A DNA stretch of 64,000 bases from Spirochaetota bacterium (GCA_030154445.1 JAGUQW010000002.1:124001-188000); one strand, 5' to 3'; numbered from the stretch's first letter, positions 53,650 through 63,954 are shown. Notes: generated by a model from the letters alone, not told the origin. Made by a program: numbers and translations.

Positions 53650-53856
53650 CTAATCAGTAATATGATCTGCTAAATATCCTTCAGAGAAAGCCATACTGAT
53701 ATTATCAGCAAGTCTATCTATGGAAAAGTCTAAATAGGCAGGATCATTGATCTTAGCTCTTAAAAACAAAGTTCTTTCTGGAGTTAGAGATCCTGCATTA
53801 GTTTTAACTATCAAACGATTTAAGTTACGCTTTTTGTCAAATAGTTGTTCAGACAC
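53650..53856 (-). CDS. Small protein, possible FlgM-like anti-sigma factor
   Basis: A 68-residue acidic-to-neutral protein. The segment ERTLFLRAKINDPAYLDFSI continuing into DRLADNISMAF resembles the C-terminal pattern of FlgM (R..KI...Y..d...iA..i), which binds the flagellar sigma factor. The N-terminal part is polar and probably disordered, also as in FlgM. The match is by eye and short, so the call is tentative. It lies 12 bases after yraN and ends in a strong terminator. Confidence 0.5.
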   Translation of the reverse strand: MSEQLFDKKRNLNRLIVKTNAGSLTPERTLFLRAKINDPAYLDFSIDRLADNISMAFSEGYLADHITD

Positions 53857-53868
53857 GATGTAACCTCA

Positions 53869-54219
53869 TCATAAAAAATTTGGTTTGTGTCCAATCTCCT
53901 CAACGTTACCTGTGGTACCTAGAAGAATAAAAATAACATCAAATTGCATTTCTGTAAAAGAAACATTTTCTTTCTCAATAAAAATCTCTGCGCTAGCTCG
54001 GAGACATTTCATTTTTTGAAATCCAATGGCAATATCAAAGTCATTTTTATTTTTTCTAGTTTTGACTTCTATAAATAATAATATATTTTTATTTTGAAAG
54101 ATAAGATCAATCTCACCTTTCCTTGTAAAATAATTTTCGGTAATAAATGTAAAGCCTTGATCAATTAAATATTTTTTTGCAATTGTTTCACCAAATTTAC
54201 CCAATTCTTTTTTTTTCAA
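53869..54219 (-). CDS. YraN (UPF0102) nuclease-like protein
   Basis: A 116-residue protein of the restriction-endonuclease-like fold. The family motifs LGKFGETIAKKYLIDQGF, TRKGEIDLIF and LLFIEVKTRK give the Glu, Asp and ExK residues of a PD-(D/E)xK site, so it could be catalytically active. The biological role of UPF0102 proteins is poorly known. It is followed by the FlgM-like gene in the same operon and its upstream region contains a large palindrome. Confidence 0.9.
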   Translation of the reverse strand: MKKKELGKFGETIAKKYLIDQGFTFITENYFTRKGEIDLIFQNKNILLFIEVKTRKNKNDFDIAIGFQKMKCLRASAEIFIEKENVSFTEMQFDVIFILLGTTGNVEEIGHKPNFL

Positions 54220-54268
54220 CTACTTACACCCTTTTCTTTATAAAGCGATAATCAATTTTCGGAGAATT

Positions 54269-54329
54269 AATATGAATGCTTTACAGTATATTTAAAATAC
54301 TTTTAAATATACTGTAAAGCATTCATATT
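54269..54329. repeat. Giant perfect palindrome (29-bp arms)
   Basis: Positions 54269-54297 and 54301-54329 are perfectly complementary with a three-base loop TAC. The arms include ATGCTTTACAGTATA, so they are not simple AT repeats. The element sits between the divergent yraN and WG-repeat genes, with no T-run and no convergent gene, so it is not an ordinary terminator. Confidence 0.85.
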
Positions 54330-54341
54330 TCATGGAATTGA

Positions 54342-54370
54342 TTGAAAATATTTGATTGTTATGTTATAAT
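54342..54370 (+). promoter_or_regulatory. Promoter of the WG-repeat gene
   Basis: TTGAAA (54342-54347), 17 bases, TATAAT (54365-54370), about 48 bases before the gene and 12 bases downstream of the giant palindrome. Confidence 0.66.
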
Positions 54371-54417
54371 AATTCTTATTAATAGTATAGTAAATATATT
54401 ATAATATAGAGGATCTT

Positions 54418-56562
54418 ATGAAATTATTATTTTTTGTTAGTATTATGTTAGTATCGGTGAGTTCATTTTCTCAACAATTATATCCTTTTCCACAAAATGG
54501 AAAATGGGGATATATTGATAAAACAGGGAATATTGTAGTTCAAGCTATCTATAATTCTGCAGGATATTTTGTAGAAGATATGGCAAAAGTTGCTAAAATA
54601 AACGATAGGAACGAGTATTTATATGGCTTTATAGATATATCAGGGCGAGAAGTTATTCCTCCAAAATTTATTACAGTATCAGATTTTGATGGAGGTAGTG
54701 CTCGTATAAAAATTCGAGAAAGCTATTTTTATTTATTAAAAAATGGAACAGTATTGACAAAAAATCCATTTGATGATGTTTATGCTGCTACTAATGGCAT
54801 ATCTATTTTTAAAAAAGATAACAAATATGGTTATGTGAGTATTGATGGAACTATTCTTTTGAATGCAGTATTTACGAGTGCATATAATTTTAGTGAAGAT
54901 GGACTTGCTGTTGTTAGTACTAATGAAGGGCGTAAAATTGAATACGGTGTAATTACTAAAAATGGTTCTTTTGTAGTTCCACCTAGATATACAGGGATAA
55001 AACATTTTGTTAAAGGTTTTTCAGCGTTAAAAGAAAATAATCAATGGAAAGTTATTGATAATAAAGGGCGTCTAGTTTCTGAAACTTTTTTTGATGCTGT
55101 TGGATCGTTTTCAAATGGATTAATTAACGTTAAAAAAAATGGAAAATGGGGATATATTGATAGTGTTGGTAAAACGATTATTTCTTTTCAATATGAAGTT
55201 GCAGATAAATTTTGTAAAGGATTGGCAATTGTTGGAAATGGAAAATTATATGGATATATTAATACAGCTGGCAAATTAATAGGTTCTTTTAACTTTACTA
55301 GAGCAACAAGATTTGATGGTAATTTAGCTCGAGTTGCACAAGGTAGGCAGAATGGATTTATGAATGCCGCAGGTCGTTTTAATCTAACTGATAAAATAGC
55401 TTCTATAGGTTCTTTTCATTCAGGAAGAGCAAGAATGAGAGTGGGTTCTTATTATGGATATTATAGTAGTGATGCTAAATTAGCAATTAAACCAACATTT
55501 CTCTATGCTTCTGATTTTAGAGAAGATCTTGCTATGACAATTACCCCTATTGCAGGTGGTTATAGAGCATCTTATATTAATAATATGGGAACAATTATAA
55601 AAACATGGGATGTATTATCAAAACCAATTTTTACAAATAAAGATGTTTTCTATTCTATTATTTATCCAAGTGTTCCATTTTATAAAGATAGTGATCCTAA
55701 TTCTCGAGTAATTATTAAAGCAAATTATGGAGATAGTTTTATAAAATCTCATCAAAAAACTGCAACTCCAATTAATGGGCATGGATTAGGTGGATTACTT
55801 TATACTGCTGAATATTATGCTCGTCCTGGTTATATATTTTCAGAAGTTGTATCTTTGTATTCACCACCTAAAATAGGGATGGGTGTATCAGCTTTCTTTA
55901 GAGAAAATATAGGAGTTGTTTCAGAAACAGGTTCTCCAAACTCTTTTAGAGGACCTGTCAACACAGTATTTTTTAATGGAGCAACTTTGCAAAGATCAGT
56001 AACATCTTCTATGATAGAAGATAAATATTTTGTTCCATTTATGAAAGTTAGCGAGTCTTTATTTTTATTTGCAGCAGCTTTGGGATCACCTATTGCTGAA
56101 TATCCAAATAATTCAGGAAATTTACCTAATTATTTATCTTCTGCAGAAACAATTCGTTTTTCTGGTCGTAAAAAATCTGATGGTAAACCTAGTTCTTATA
56201 TATTAACACAGAAAAAATCTAGAATAACTGTTTCTGAGACAAAATTTGGAATTAATATGGTTTATACATATCCGATACCAATAGTTCTTGGTCAATATGA
56301 TAGAAAAGAACCTGTTTTTATTACGGATAATGCTAATTTAAAATCAATAGAAAAACCTATTGTTGAACCAATTATCACTAATAATATGCTAGATCAGACA
56401 ATAGTACAAACTAATGTAAAAAATCAAACAGAAATTATTGTTGAACAAGTTAATTCAACTAACACTATAGAATTAACAGATGCATTAATTATGGATACTA
56501 TTCAAAATACTAACATCACTGTAGGAAATATACTAACTAATAATAATAAAATTAATGAATAA
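54418..56562 (+). CDS. Exported WG-repeat protein
   Basis: A 714-residue exported protein: signal peptide MKLLFFVSIMLVSVSSFS, then about nine WG/KWGYID-type repeats over residues 25 to about 370 (NGKWGYIDKTG, YGFIDISG, NKYGYVSIDG, NGKWGYIDSVG, LYGYINTAG and others). The remaining half has no recognised domain and ends in an Asn/Thr-rich, low-complexity tail. WG repeats form beta-propeller-like or beta-sheet scaffolds used for binding. The C-terminal half may be a separate surface domain. It is transcribed alone between a promoter and a terminator. Confidence 0.82.
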   Translation: MKLLFFVSIMLVSVSSFSQQLYPFPQNGKWGYIDKTGNIVVQAIYNSAGYFVEDMAKVAKINDRNEYLYGFIDISGREVIPPKFITVSDFDGGSARIKIRESYFYLLKNGTVLTKNPFDDVYAATNGISIFKKDNKYGYVSIDGTILLNAVFTSAYNFSEDGLAVVSTNEGRKIEYGVITKNGSFVVPPRYTGIKHFVKGFSALKENNQWKVIDNKGRLVSETFFDAVGSFSNGLINVKKNGKWGYIDSVGKTIISFQYEVADKFCKGLAIVGNGKLYGYINTAGKLIGSFNFTRATRFDGNLARVAQGRQNGFMNAAGRFNLTDKIASIGSFHSGRARMRVGSYYGYYSSDAKLAIKPTFLYASDFREDLAMTITPIAGGYRASYINNMGTIIKTWDVLSKPIFTNKDVFYSIIYPSVPFYKDSDPNSRVIIKANYGDSFIKSHQKTATPINGHGLGGLLYTAEYYARPGYIFSEVVSLYSPPKIGMGVSAFFRENIGVVSETGSPNSFRGPVNTVFFNGATLQRSVTSSMIEDKYFVPFMKVSESLFLFAAALGSPIAEYPNNSGNLPNYLSSAETIRFSGRKKSDGKPSSYILTQKKSRITVSETKFGINMVYTYPIPIVLGQYDRKEPVFITDNANLKSIEKPIVEPIITNNMLDQTIVQTNVKNQTEIIVEQVNSTNTIELTDALIMDTIQNTNITVGNILTNNNKINE

Positions 56563-56579
56563 AAAGATTATGAATTAAA

Positions 56580-56612
56580 AAAAAAGCTCCCTTAATAAAA
56601 GGGAGCTTTTTT
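56580..56612. terminator. Bidirectional terminator (WG gene / clpC)
   Basis: A 14-bp perfect stem (56580-56593 with 56599-56612) with GCTCCC/GGGAGC core and A and T tracts, between convergent genes. Confidence 0.9.
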
Positions 56613-56618
56613 CTAGAA

Positions 56619-59165
56619 TTATATTTCAGTTATTTTTTTAGATTTAAGTGTTTTTTTTATTTCCGCAACTTTTTTTATTTTTGGTTTTTTAGAGATATGT
56701 TCTATTAATGATCTCATTGTCAGTGAAAAATTTAGAGCTTCTTTATCTTTTTTAACACTAATTTCTAAATATTCGATTTCAGGATTTGGCGGAGTATTAC
56801 TTTCTAAAACTTTTTGTGTAGCAGGTATTTCAAGATACTGTGTAATTCCGCGTTTTAAAGATCGAGCACCATAAGGAACTTGGAAAGATTTTTCTATAAT
56901 ATATTTAATAGAGTTTTCGTCAACTACAAATTGAATACCTTGAAACTTCATCCCTTTATTCAATTCAAAAATCATATTAGTACAAATATCAACTAATGTT
57001 GTGTTATCTAGAGGATTGAAAATTATTGATTCATCAATACGATTTAAAAATTCAGGACGAAAAAAACGTTTAAGATCGGCCATAACCATATCTTTTCGTT
57101 TTTCATATTCTTGCACAGGCTCAGAAAAACCAAGAGTAGATTTTTGAGTAAGTTTTTCTGTACCTAAATTCGATGTAAATATAATTAAGGCATTTTTAAA
57201 ACTAACTTTTTCTCCCATAGAGTCGGTAACATGTCCTTCATCTAAAATTTGTAAAAACATATTAAAAATTTCGGGATTTGCTTTTTCAATTTCATCAAAA
57301 AGAATAATAGAGTAAGGTTTGCGTTTAATATGTTCTGTTAATTCTCCACCATTTTCATGACCGATATATCCTGGAGGTGCTCCTAATAAACGAGATGAAT
57401 TGTGTTTGTCCATAAATTCACTCATATCGATACGGATTAAGGCTTCTTCTGTTCCAAACATAATTCGAGCAAGAGCTTTAGCTAATTCGGTTTTACCAAC
57501 GCCTGTAGGTCCTAAGAAAATATAACTTCCAATAGGTTTTTTAAAATCTCTGATACCTACAGCATTTTTTTTAACAGCATTACTAATCGATGCAATAGCA
57601 TGATCTTGACCTTTGATAGTTTTTTGAAGATTTTTTTCTAATTCTAGGTATTTGCTGTATTCACCATCAGTATTTAATTGTTGAATAGGAATATCTGTCA
57701 TGCGTGATAACACCTTACAAATTTCAGCACTATCAATCACAACATCATCTTGTCTTGCTGTTGCCAGCCACTCTTCTCGTAACTCATTAAGTTCTGTTCT
57801 TTTTGCTCTTAAAGTGTCTCGTAATTCTGCTGCATTTTCATATTGTTGTTTGTTTACAAGATCATTTTTATGATTTTCTAAACGTGATAATTCTAATTCT
57901 AATTCAACAAGATTTTCAGGTTTATCAGACAATATAGCAGCTACTTGAGCTCCAGCTTCATCAATAATATCTATTGCTTTATCTGGAAAATAACGATCTG
58001 TAATATAACGAGATGCTAGCTGGACAGCAGTTTTTAACGCTTGAGGAGTATAAGTAATATTATGAAATTCTTCATATTTACTTTTTAGTCTTGTTAAAAT
58101 AGTAATTGTTTCATCTATACTAGGTTCTTCAATACGAATTGGTTGAAATCTTCGTACAAGGGCTTTGTCTTTTTCGATTCGTTTTTTATATTCATCAAAA
58201 GTAGTAGCACCAATAGTTTTTATAAGTCCACGAGCAAGTGCAGGTTTGAGCATATTAGACGCATCAAGAGCACCTTCGGCATTGCCAGCTCCTAGAATAG
58301 TATGAATTTCATCAATAAATAAAATTATATCTTTATCTTTTTCAGCTTCTGTCATAAGAGCTTTGAGTCTTTCTTCAAACTCTCCTCTATATTTGGTACC
58401 AGCGACAAGAGAACCCATATCTAATAAAAGAATCTTTTTCCCAAGAAGAGGCTCTGGAACAGAATTAGACACAATTAATTGAGAAATCCCTTCAATGATA
58501 GATGTTTTACCAACGCCAGGTTCGCCAATTAAGATAGGATTGTTTTTGGTGCGTCTACATAAAATTTGTAATACACGAGCAATTTCTTTTTTACGACCGA
58601 CTACGGGATCAAGTTTACCTTCAGCGGCTTCATCTGTAATATTTTTACAAAATTTATCTAAAAATGGAGTTTTGATTTGTTTTTTCTTTTTATTCCAAGT
58701 ACGAAGTTCACCATAACCAACAATATTAATGACAGCGTTTCGTAATTGATGAATATCAATATCTCTGTTTTCAATAATAAACGGTATAATTGCTTGCGGA
58801 TAGTTTTCGTTAAAAATACCGAGTAATAAATGCTCTGTACCTATGTAATTATGTCCTACAAGCTTGGCTTCTTGACGAGCACTTTCAATAATTTGATAAA
58901 CACGCTTAGAAATAGGGATACCACCCAATGTGAGTGTATCACTACCTTGTCCACGCAATGCAAATTCAACTTCATTTTGTAATTCTTCTATACTTAATCC
59001 TAAATTCTGTAAAGTTTTGATAGCAGCACTTTCAACTTCTCGCAACATTCCTAAAAAAATATGTTCAGGAATCAACTCTTCACTAAATAAGCGGCGAGCT
59101 TCTTGTTGGGCGATGATAGATACAACACGCTGTGCACGATGTGTAAATCCTGTAAAATCGTACAT
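56619..59165 (-). CDS. clpC: ATP-dependent Clp protease ATPase subunit ClpC
   Basis: An 848-residue Hsp100 unfoldase. An N-domain with two Clp repeats ([36 protein letters not shown]) is followed by AAA-1 with GEPGVGKTS, a short middle region with a UVR-like helix ([18 protein letters not shown]), and AAA-2 with GPTGVGKTE. The ClpP-docking loop is probably around LGFSEPV. These features mark ClpC rather than ClpB, which has a longer middle domain. It works with ClpP, which is not in the window. AAGG precedes the ATG. Confidence 0.94.
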   Translation of the reverse strand: MYDFTGFTHRAQRVVSIIAQQEARRLFSEELIPEHIFLGMLREVESAAIKTLQNLGLSIEELQNEVEFALRGQGSDTLTLGGIPISKRVYQIIESARQEAKLVGHNYIGTEHLLLGIFNENYPQAIIPFIIENRDIDIHQLRNAVINIVGYGELRTWNKKKKQIKTPFLDKFCKNITDEAAEGKLDPVVGRKKEIARVLQILCRRTKNNPILIGEPGVGKTSIIEGISQLIVSNSVPEPLLGKKILLLDMGSLVAGTKYRGEFEERLKALMTEAEKDKDIILFIDEIHTILGAGNAEGALDASNMLKPALARGLIKTIGATTFDEYKKRIEKDKALVRRFQPIRIEEPSIDETITILTRLKSKYEEFHNITYTPQALKTAVQLASRYITDRYFPDKAIDIIDEAGAQVAAILSDKPENLVELELELSRLENHKNDLVNKQQYENAAELRDTLRAKRTELNELREEWLATARQDDVVIDSAEICKVLSRMTDIPIQQLNTDGEYSKYLELEKNLQKTIKGQDHAIASISNAVKKNAVGIRDFKKPIGSYIFLGPTGVGKTELAKALARIMFGTEEALIRIDMSEFMDKHNSSRLLGAPPGYIGHENGGELTEHIKRKPYSIILFDEIEKANPEIFNMFLQILDEGHVTDSMGEKVSFKNALIIFTSNLGTEKLTQKSTLGFSEPVQEYEKRKDMVMADLKRFFRPEFLNRIDESIIFNPLDNTTLVDICTNMIFELNKGMKFQGIQFVVDENSIKYIIEKSFQVPYGARSLKRGITQYLEIPATQKVLESNTPPNPEIEYLEISVKKDKEALNFSLTMRSLIEHISKKPKIKKVAEIKKTLKSKKITEI

Positions 59166-59248
59166 ATTACCTTCCTATTGTGTAGTATTTTATTAGAGTC
59201 AATTATTATTTTATTAGATTTATACTATCGGAATTTATATTTGAAAAC

Positions 59249-60133
59249 TTAATTTGTCTTTTTTATTTGTAACGGTGCTATAAATACAGCTGTGATAATA
59301 CAAAGATAAGCAATTATTTGTATTATACTTAATTCTATTTTAAATAAAATTAAGTCGGCTATCATTGAAAAAATTATTTGAGAAGATAAAATTAATGTAG
59401 TGACAATAGGATGAGACATTTTTTGTCCATAAAAAAACAATTGATAACCTAATGTTCCAGCACCTAATCCAATAAATAAACAAGCTTGTAATAATGTTGG
59501 ATTGGACCAATTTACATCACTAAAAGAATCCTTTTGCAGAAGAATCAAAGGTATACAGAATATAAGAAAAGAGAGACTTTGAAAAAATTGTAAGATTCCT
59601 GGTTCAAGATCTGCGGTAAGCATTTTGGAACATAAAATAATATAACAAGTGTATCCTATACTAGCTAAGATACATAAAAATATTCCTATATTTAAAGGCG
59701 TATTAGAGGTACCTATGGTAAGTATTACAATACCAGTAAAAGATAAAATAAATCCAATAATTAAATTTGTAGGAAGTTTTTGTTTGTGATAGAATACAAA
59801 ATATAAAGGCACAAGAATAATATTAAGTGATATTAGTAATAAACCTATAGAACCATATTGAACAATACGAATTCCATAAATAGAACAAATAATAGTAAAG
59901 AAAAGAATAGAGCCAGTGAGCAAACATTTTTTGATAATGGAAAAGGGAGTTTTTATAATTTTTTTAAAATAAATGAGACCGAATATTATAAAAGGAAAAG
60001 AATATCTTATTAATAATTCTAAAAAGACACTAACATTTTGTTCGCCTAAGTAACGAGTAGGGATGTAGGCTATACCCCAAATAAAAGAAGCTCCTAAAAG
60101 AAGAACGCCTCCCAATAAAGATTGTGAATTCAT
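59249..60133 (-). CDS. EamA/DMT family transporter (second)
   Basis: A 294-residue membrane protein with ten helices in two EamA repeats, beginning LLLGASFIWGIAYIPTRYLG and with the second repeat near GIFLCILASIGYTCYIILCS. It resembles the EamA protein at 37.1-38.0 kb in layout (FIWG/FLWG start), so the two may be distant paralogues. The substrate is unknown. It is 61 bases downstream of the DUF6311 gene and 83 upstream of clpC; I see no terminator on either side. Confidence 0.85.
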   Translation of the reverse strand: MNSQSLLGGVLLLGASFIWGIAYIPTRYLGEQNVSVFLELLIRYSFPFIIFGLIYFKKIIKTPFSIIKKCLLTGSILFFTIICSIYGIRIVQYGSIGLLLISLNIILVPLYFVFYHKQKLPTNLIIGFILSFTGIVILTIGTSNTPLNIGIFLCILASIGYTCYIILCSKMLTADLEPGILQFFQSLSFLIFCIPLILLQKDSFSDVNWSNPTLLQACLFIGLGAGTLGYQLFFYGQKMSHPIVTTLILSSQIIFSMIADLILFKIELSIIQIIAYLCIITAVFIAPLQIKKTN

Positions 60134-60194
60134 AAATATTCTCCAAATTGTAATAATAATAATATTATTATTATATAATATTATGTTAAATAAT

Positions 60195-61760
60195 TTAGTA
60201 AGGTTTAAATAAAATATTATTTTTAATTTGTATTGTTTTTCCTAATGTTAAATATTCTTTGGGAAATTCAGTTTCTTTTATAATATAAATAGTGTTTTTA
60301 TGAAAATCTTTTATTAAAAAATGTTGTTTTGTTTTTATAAGATTATCTTGATATTTTGTAGGAAATCGAATGAGAGGAAATGCATTAATTAATATATTAT
60401 TATTAAAAGCATAGTAAGCAAGTTGTTCATAAAGATCTGGTCGAAAAGGGATTTCTGTTAGAAAAACCCATTCGAATGCTGTTGTATTTTCAATAAATTG
60501 TGTTGTTGTAGAATCTAATGGTTCAAAATTTTTATATTTTAATGATGTGAAGTAAAAATTATCCATTATTTGTATAATACAGATCATTATTAAAAAAAAG
60601 CTACCTGCGTATTTTTTTCTTTTTTCTATACGATACACTATGGCAAGGATAAAAATAGGAAGTAGATATAAGATAGGAATAAAAAACTTAGGACCAGAGG
60701 TAAAGAAAGGATACAAATATTCTTTTCCCCATGAGTTGAGAGGTATATTTATAAACAAGGATTTTGTTATCTGGATACCTCCTAAAGAGGCACAAAATAA
60801 CAAAATCAATACAGTACCTAAAAGCGCTCTATAATAATAAAAATATTTTTTCAGTTTTTTAGCATGATAAAATGCTAATATAAGACTAAGAATAAAACCT
60901 ATAAAAACTCCTTTTCCAAGTTGAAAATAAGAAATATTATAAATATCATTGTTAGGAGTATTACTAAAAAAAGAAAGTGGAGGGATAACTATTGCGTTAT
61001 TTTGTAAAATAGGTAAATAAAATATTCCTAAAATACTCATTGTAATGAACAGTGCAGTAAACATATAACTAAAAGAAGAGGCAACTTTATATGATGAAAT
61101 ACTATAATTATATATATAAAGATGTATCATATCTGAAATCATAATTAAAAAAGTAGTAAATGCAAAAAATGGATGAACAAAACTAGAAAAAATTAGTAAT
61201 CCAAACCACTCATTAGAAATACAAGGTTTTTTCTTAAAATAGATAGAATATGCCCATAAAACAAGCCATTGTCCAGCAAACCAAGGAATGTAGAGTGAAT
61301 GATACCATGTGAAAGGTAACATGAGAAAAAGTAATGTGCCAAAACAACGGATAATAAAATTTTCTGCAAAAATATTTTTACAAATACGATAAGCAAAAAA
61401 AGTATAAAGAAAGAAAGATATCAAAATCCAAAGTCCAAAATATTGATCTGTTTGTATATTAAAAGCTTTGTATAACATAGCCATAAAAGGGATATTATCG
61501 GTCAAACTAAGAGGAATACGAGATTCAAAACTATTAACAATAGATAGTGGAAAATTCCATGTATCAGCTCTAAAAAATAAGCTTGTGATATGTTCTTCTC
61601 TGATATTTTTGGGAAGAATTGTAAAATCTTTAGCATTCATATACATATTAAATGTAGATTGTATGGTTACAAGTGCAAATAATATAGGAATTGCTAATGA
61701 TATAAATTTGATATTTTTTTTAAAAGTTTCTTTATTGAATGATGCTCTTTTACTAAGCAT
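60195..61760 (-). CDS. DUF6311-like polytopic membrane protein
   Basis: A 521-residue membrane protein with about ten to twelve helices. The segment LFFRADTWNFPLSIVNSFES, then SLTDNIPFMAMLYKAF and QYFGLWILISF matches the pattern I associate with DUF6311, whose members look like membrane glycosyltransferases of the GT-C type. The conserved acidic residue in RADTW would be the candidate catalytic position; that is inference. A soluble C-terminal part of about 110 residues follows. Its start lies eight bases inside the trpS 3' end, so it is translationally coupled to trpS. Confidence 0.68.
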   Translation of the reverse strand: MLSKRASFNKETFKKNIKFISLAIPILFALVTIQSTFNMYMNAKDFTILPKNIREEHITSLFFRADTWNFPLSIVNSFESRIPLSLTDNIPFMAMLYKAFNIQTDQYFGLWILISFFLYTFFAYRICKNIFAENFIIRCFGTLLFLMLPFTWYHSLYIPWFAGQWLVLWAYSIYFKKKPCISNEWFGLLIFSSFVHPFFAFTTFLIMISDMIHLYIYNYSISSYKVASSFSYMFTALFITMSILGIFYLPILQNNAIVIPPLSFFSNTPNNDIYNISYFQLGKGVFIGFILSLILAFYHAKKLKKYFYYYRALLGTVLILLFCASLGGIQITKSLFINIPLNSWGKEYLYPFFTSGPKFFIPILYLLPIFILAIVYRIEKRKKYAGSFFLIMICIIQIMDNFYFTSLKYKNFEPLDSTTTQFIENTTAFEWVFLTEIPFRPDLYEQLAYYAFNNNILINAFPLIRFPTKYQDNLIKTKQHFLIKDFHKNTIYIIKETEFPKEYLTLGKTIQIKNNILFKPY

Positions 61761-62745
61761 TCAACGCTCCTAATCCTACTGCTTTACGTACTTGATTGAT
61801 TTTGGGACGGGCATACTCCTGTGCTTTGTATGCACCTTTTTTGATTAACTTGTATACCTCATCCTCATTATTATTGAGTTCTTGTAAATTACGACGAGCT
61901 TCTTCAAAATATTCTAATATTTTTTCATATAATCTTATTTTAGCATGACCATAACCATAATTTCCGTTTTTATAATTAGCTTGCATTTCTGTGAGTTCAG
62001 TAGGAGTTGCAAGAAATTTGTAAATATTGTACACAGTACAAGTATTAAATTCTTTTGCTTCTTCAAGAGGCGTGGAATCTGTAGTAATACTCATCACTTG
62101 TTTTTTTATTTCTTTTTCAGATCCAAAAATCTCAATGGTATTATTTTTGGATTTAGACATTTTTTCACCATTAGTACCAGGGATAATAGCAACAGATTCT
62201 TGTATTAGTGGCTCTGGAACGACAAAAGTATCGCCATAAATTCTATTAAATTTTTCTGCTAAATCTCTTGTAATTTCTATATGTTGTTTTTGATCTGCGC
62301 CTACAGGAATGAAATGAGGATCATACATGAGAATATCTGCTGCTTGAAGAATAGGATAAGACAATAAGCCCATATTAGGATTTTTTTCATGAGCAATAAT
62401 ATCTTTGTAAGCATGAGCTCTTTCCATGAGACCAACAGGCGTTAAGCTTGTAAGTAACCAACATAATTCTGTATGCTCAGGAACATCACTTTGTATAAAA
62501 ATAGTACTTATATCAGTATCCAAGCCCAAAGCAATAAGAGACTTGAACATATCCAATGTTAATTGTCTTAGAGCTTTAGGATCTGGACTACTATTAAGGG
62601 CATGATAGTCTGCAATAAAATAAAAATTATTAATATCTTTTTGAGCTTGTAAATTGATAAATCCTTGAACAGCACCAAGATAATTACCAAGATGAATGTT
62701 TCCTGTTGGTTTGATACCTGATAATGATCTTTTGCAAGTATTCAT
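61753..62745 (-). CDS. trpS: Tryptophanyl-tRNA synthetase
   Basis: A 330-residue class I aminoacyl-tRNA synthetase. The HIGH-like motif is TGNIHLGNYLGA near residue 15 and the KMSKS loop is GEKMSKSKNN near residue 195. VGADQKQHIEITRDLAEKFN is the Trp-specific region. Length is normal. GGAGG precedes the start and a promoter lies at 62803-62775. It leads the unit trpS-DUF6311-EamA. Confidence 0.97.
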   Translation of the reverse strand: MNTCKRSLSGIKPTGNIHLGNYLGAVQGFINLQAQKDINNFYFIADYHALNSSPDPKALRQLTLDMFKSLIALGLDTDISTIFIQSDVPEHTELCWLLTSLTPVGLMERAHAYKDIIAHEKNPNMGLLSYPILQAADILMYDPHFIPVGADQKQHIEITRDLAEKFNRIYGDTFVVPEPLIQESVAIIPGTNGEKMSKSKNNTIEIFGSEKEIKKQVMSITTDSTPLEEAKEFNTCTVYNIYKFLATPTELTEMQANYKNGNYGYGHAKIRLYEKILEYFEEARRNLQELNNNEDEVYKLIKKGAYKAQEYARPKINQVRKAVGLGALNA

Positions 62746-62774
62746 TATATACCTCCACTATGTGATAGTATTTT

Positions 62775-62803
62775 ATTATATCTAATTTTAAATTATTCGT
62801 CAA
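62775..62803 (-). promoter_or_regulatory. trpS promoter
   Basis: On the minus strand, TTGACG (62803-62798), 17 bases, TATAAT (62780-62775). No T-box-like leader fits in the roughly 25 bases between the start site and the gene. Confidence 0.7.
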
Positions 62804-62846
62804 GCATATGATAAAGTAATAACAAATATAATAATAGTATATTAAA

Positions 62847-62878
62847 AAAAAACAACTAGTCTAGGCTAGTTGTTTTTT
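62847..62878 (-). terminator. rlmN terminator
   Basis: A 13-bp perfect stem (62847-62859 with 62866-62878) with a six-base loop lies just after the rlmN stop and gives a T-run on the minus strand. Confidence 0.88.
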
Positions 62879-62880
62879 AT

Positions 62881-63954
62881 TTATACTTGTTGATTTTTTA
62901 ATGCTAATTGACCACATGCTGCATCAATATCTCTTCCTTTGGATATTCTTAATACATGAGGGATAGAATGTCTTTTGAGACGAGCTGTGAAGTCATTAAT
63001 ACAATTCTGACTAGGAGCGTCGTAAGGCAAGCTAGATACTGGATTTAATGGTATTACATTAAGATTGTATTTAATTTTATGTAATTCATGTTTTAGTGCT
63101 AATACATCTTCTTCAAGATTGTTAAATCCTTCGATAAGAATATACTCTATGGTAATACGCCTACCAGTTTTTTCTTGATAATAACGAACAGCATCAAGAA
63201 CTTCTTTGGTATTTTCTTTTCTAGCGATAGGCATGATAGTTTTGCGTTTTTCATGATTTGCTGCGTGTAGTGATAATGCTAAGCGAACTTGTCCCCTAGC
63301 ATAAGCTAGTCTTTGGATACCATCGATAATACCTGATGTGGAGACTGTGATTCTGCGTGTTCCAATATCAAAACATTTTTGATCATTAAGAACTTCAATA
63401 GAACCAATAACAGCATCAAAATTTAGGAAAGGTTCTCCCATTCCCATAAATACGATATTGTCAATAGCTCTATCGTGGGGATCAAGTTTGTAGGTGTTTT
63501 TGAGATAAGCATCAACAAGAAGAACTTGAGATATAATTTCGTCTCTTCGGAGATCTCTTTTGTATCCTAGTAATCCCGTAGCACAAAAAGAACATCGTAA
63601 AGCACAACCTACTTGTGATGATACACAAATAGTATAACGAGAATCATCTTCGTTAGGAATCATGACGGTTTCAATATTTTCACCATCTTCTGCAATAAAA
63701 AGAAATTTTAATGTGCCATCTTCTGAAGTTTGGACTCTTTTTTGAGTTAATGAAATTACAGTAAATAATTCTGCTAAAGCACTTCTATCTTTTTTAGAGA
63801 GATCACTCATTTCATCAAAAGTGAAAACACTTCTTTTGTATATCCATTGGAGGATAGTTTGAGCTTTGTATTTTGGGTAACCATTTTTTATGAGAAGTGC
63901 TTGTAACATTTCAAAATCGTAATCGAGTATGGATAATTTTGGAGTATCTATCAT
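62881..63954 (-). CDS. rlmN: 23S rRNA (adenine-2503-C2) methyltransferase RlmN
   Basis: A 357-residue radical-SAM enzyme that methylates C2 of A2503 in 23S rRNA and A37 of some tRNAs. The cluster motif CALRCSFC gives CxxxCxxC, preceded by SSQVG. The SAM region MGMGEPFLN and the methyl-carrying Cys in DIDAACGQL near the C-terminus are present. Its substrate-binding start KAQTILQWIYKR is typical. The start is the ATG at 63954, with AAGGACAGG before it. Only 46 bases of upstream sequence are visible. Confidence 0.96.
   Translation of the reverse strand: MIDTPKLSILDYDFEMLQALLIKNGYPKYKAQTILQWIYKRSVFTFDEMSDLSKKDRSALAELFTVISLTQKRVQTSEDGTLKFLFIAEDGENIETVMIPNEDDSRYTICVSSQVGCALRCSFCATGLLGYKRDLRRDEIISQVLLVDAYLKNTYKLDPHDRAIDNIVFMGMGEPFLNFDAVIGSIEVLNDQKCFDIGTRRITVSTSGIIDGIQRLAYARGQVRLALSLHAANHEKRKTIMPIARKENTKEVLDAVRYYQEKTGRRITIEYILIEGFNNLEEDVLALKHELHKIKYNLNVIPLNPVSSLPYDAPSQNCINDFTARLKRHSIPHVLRISKGRDIDAACGQLALKNQQV

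Noticed and set aside
62746-62880. T-box leader for trpS
   Set aside because: The start site inferred from the promoter leaves only about 25 bases before the ribosome site, too short for a T-box.
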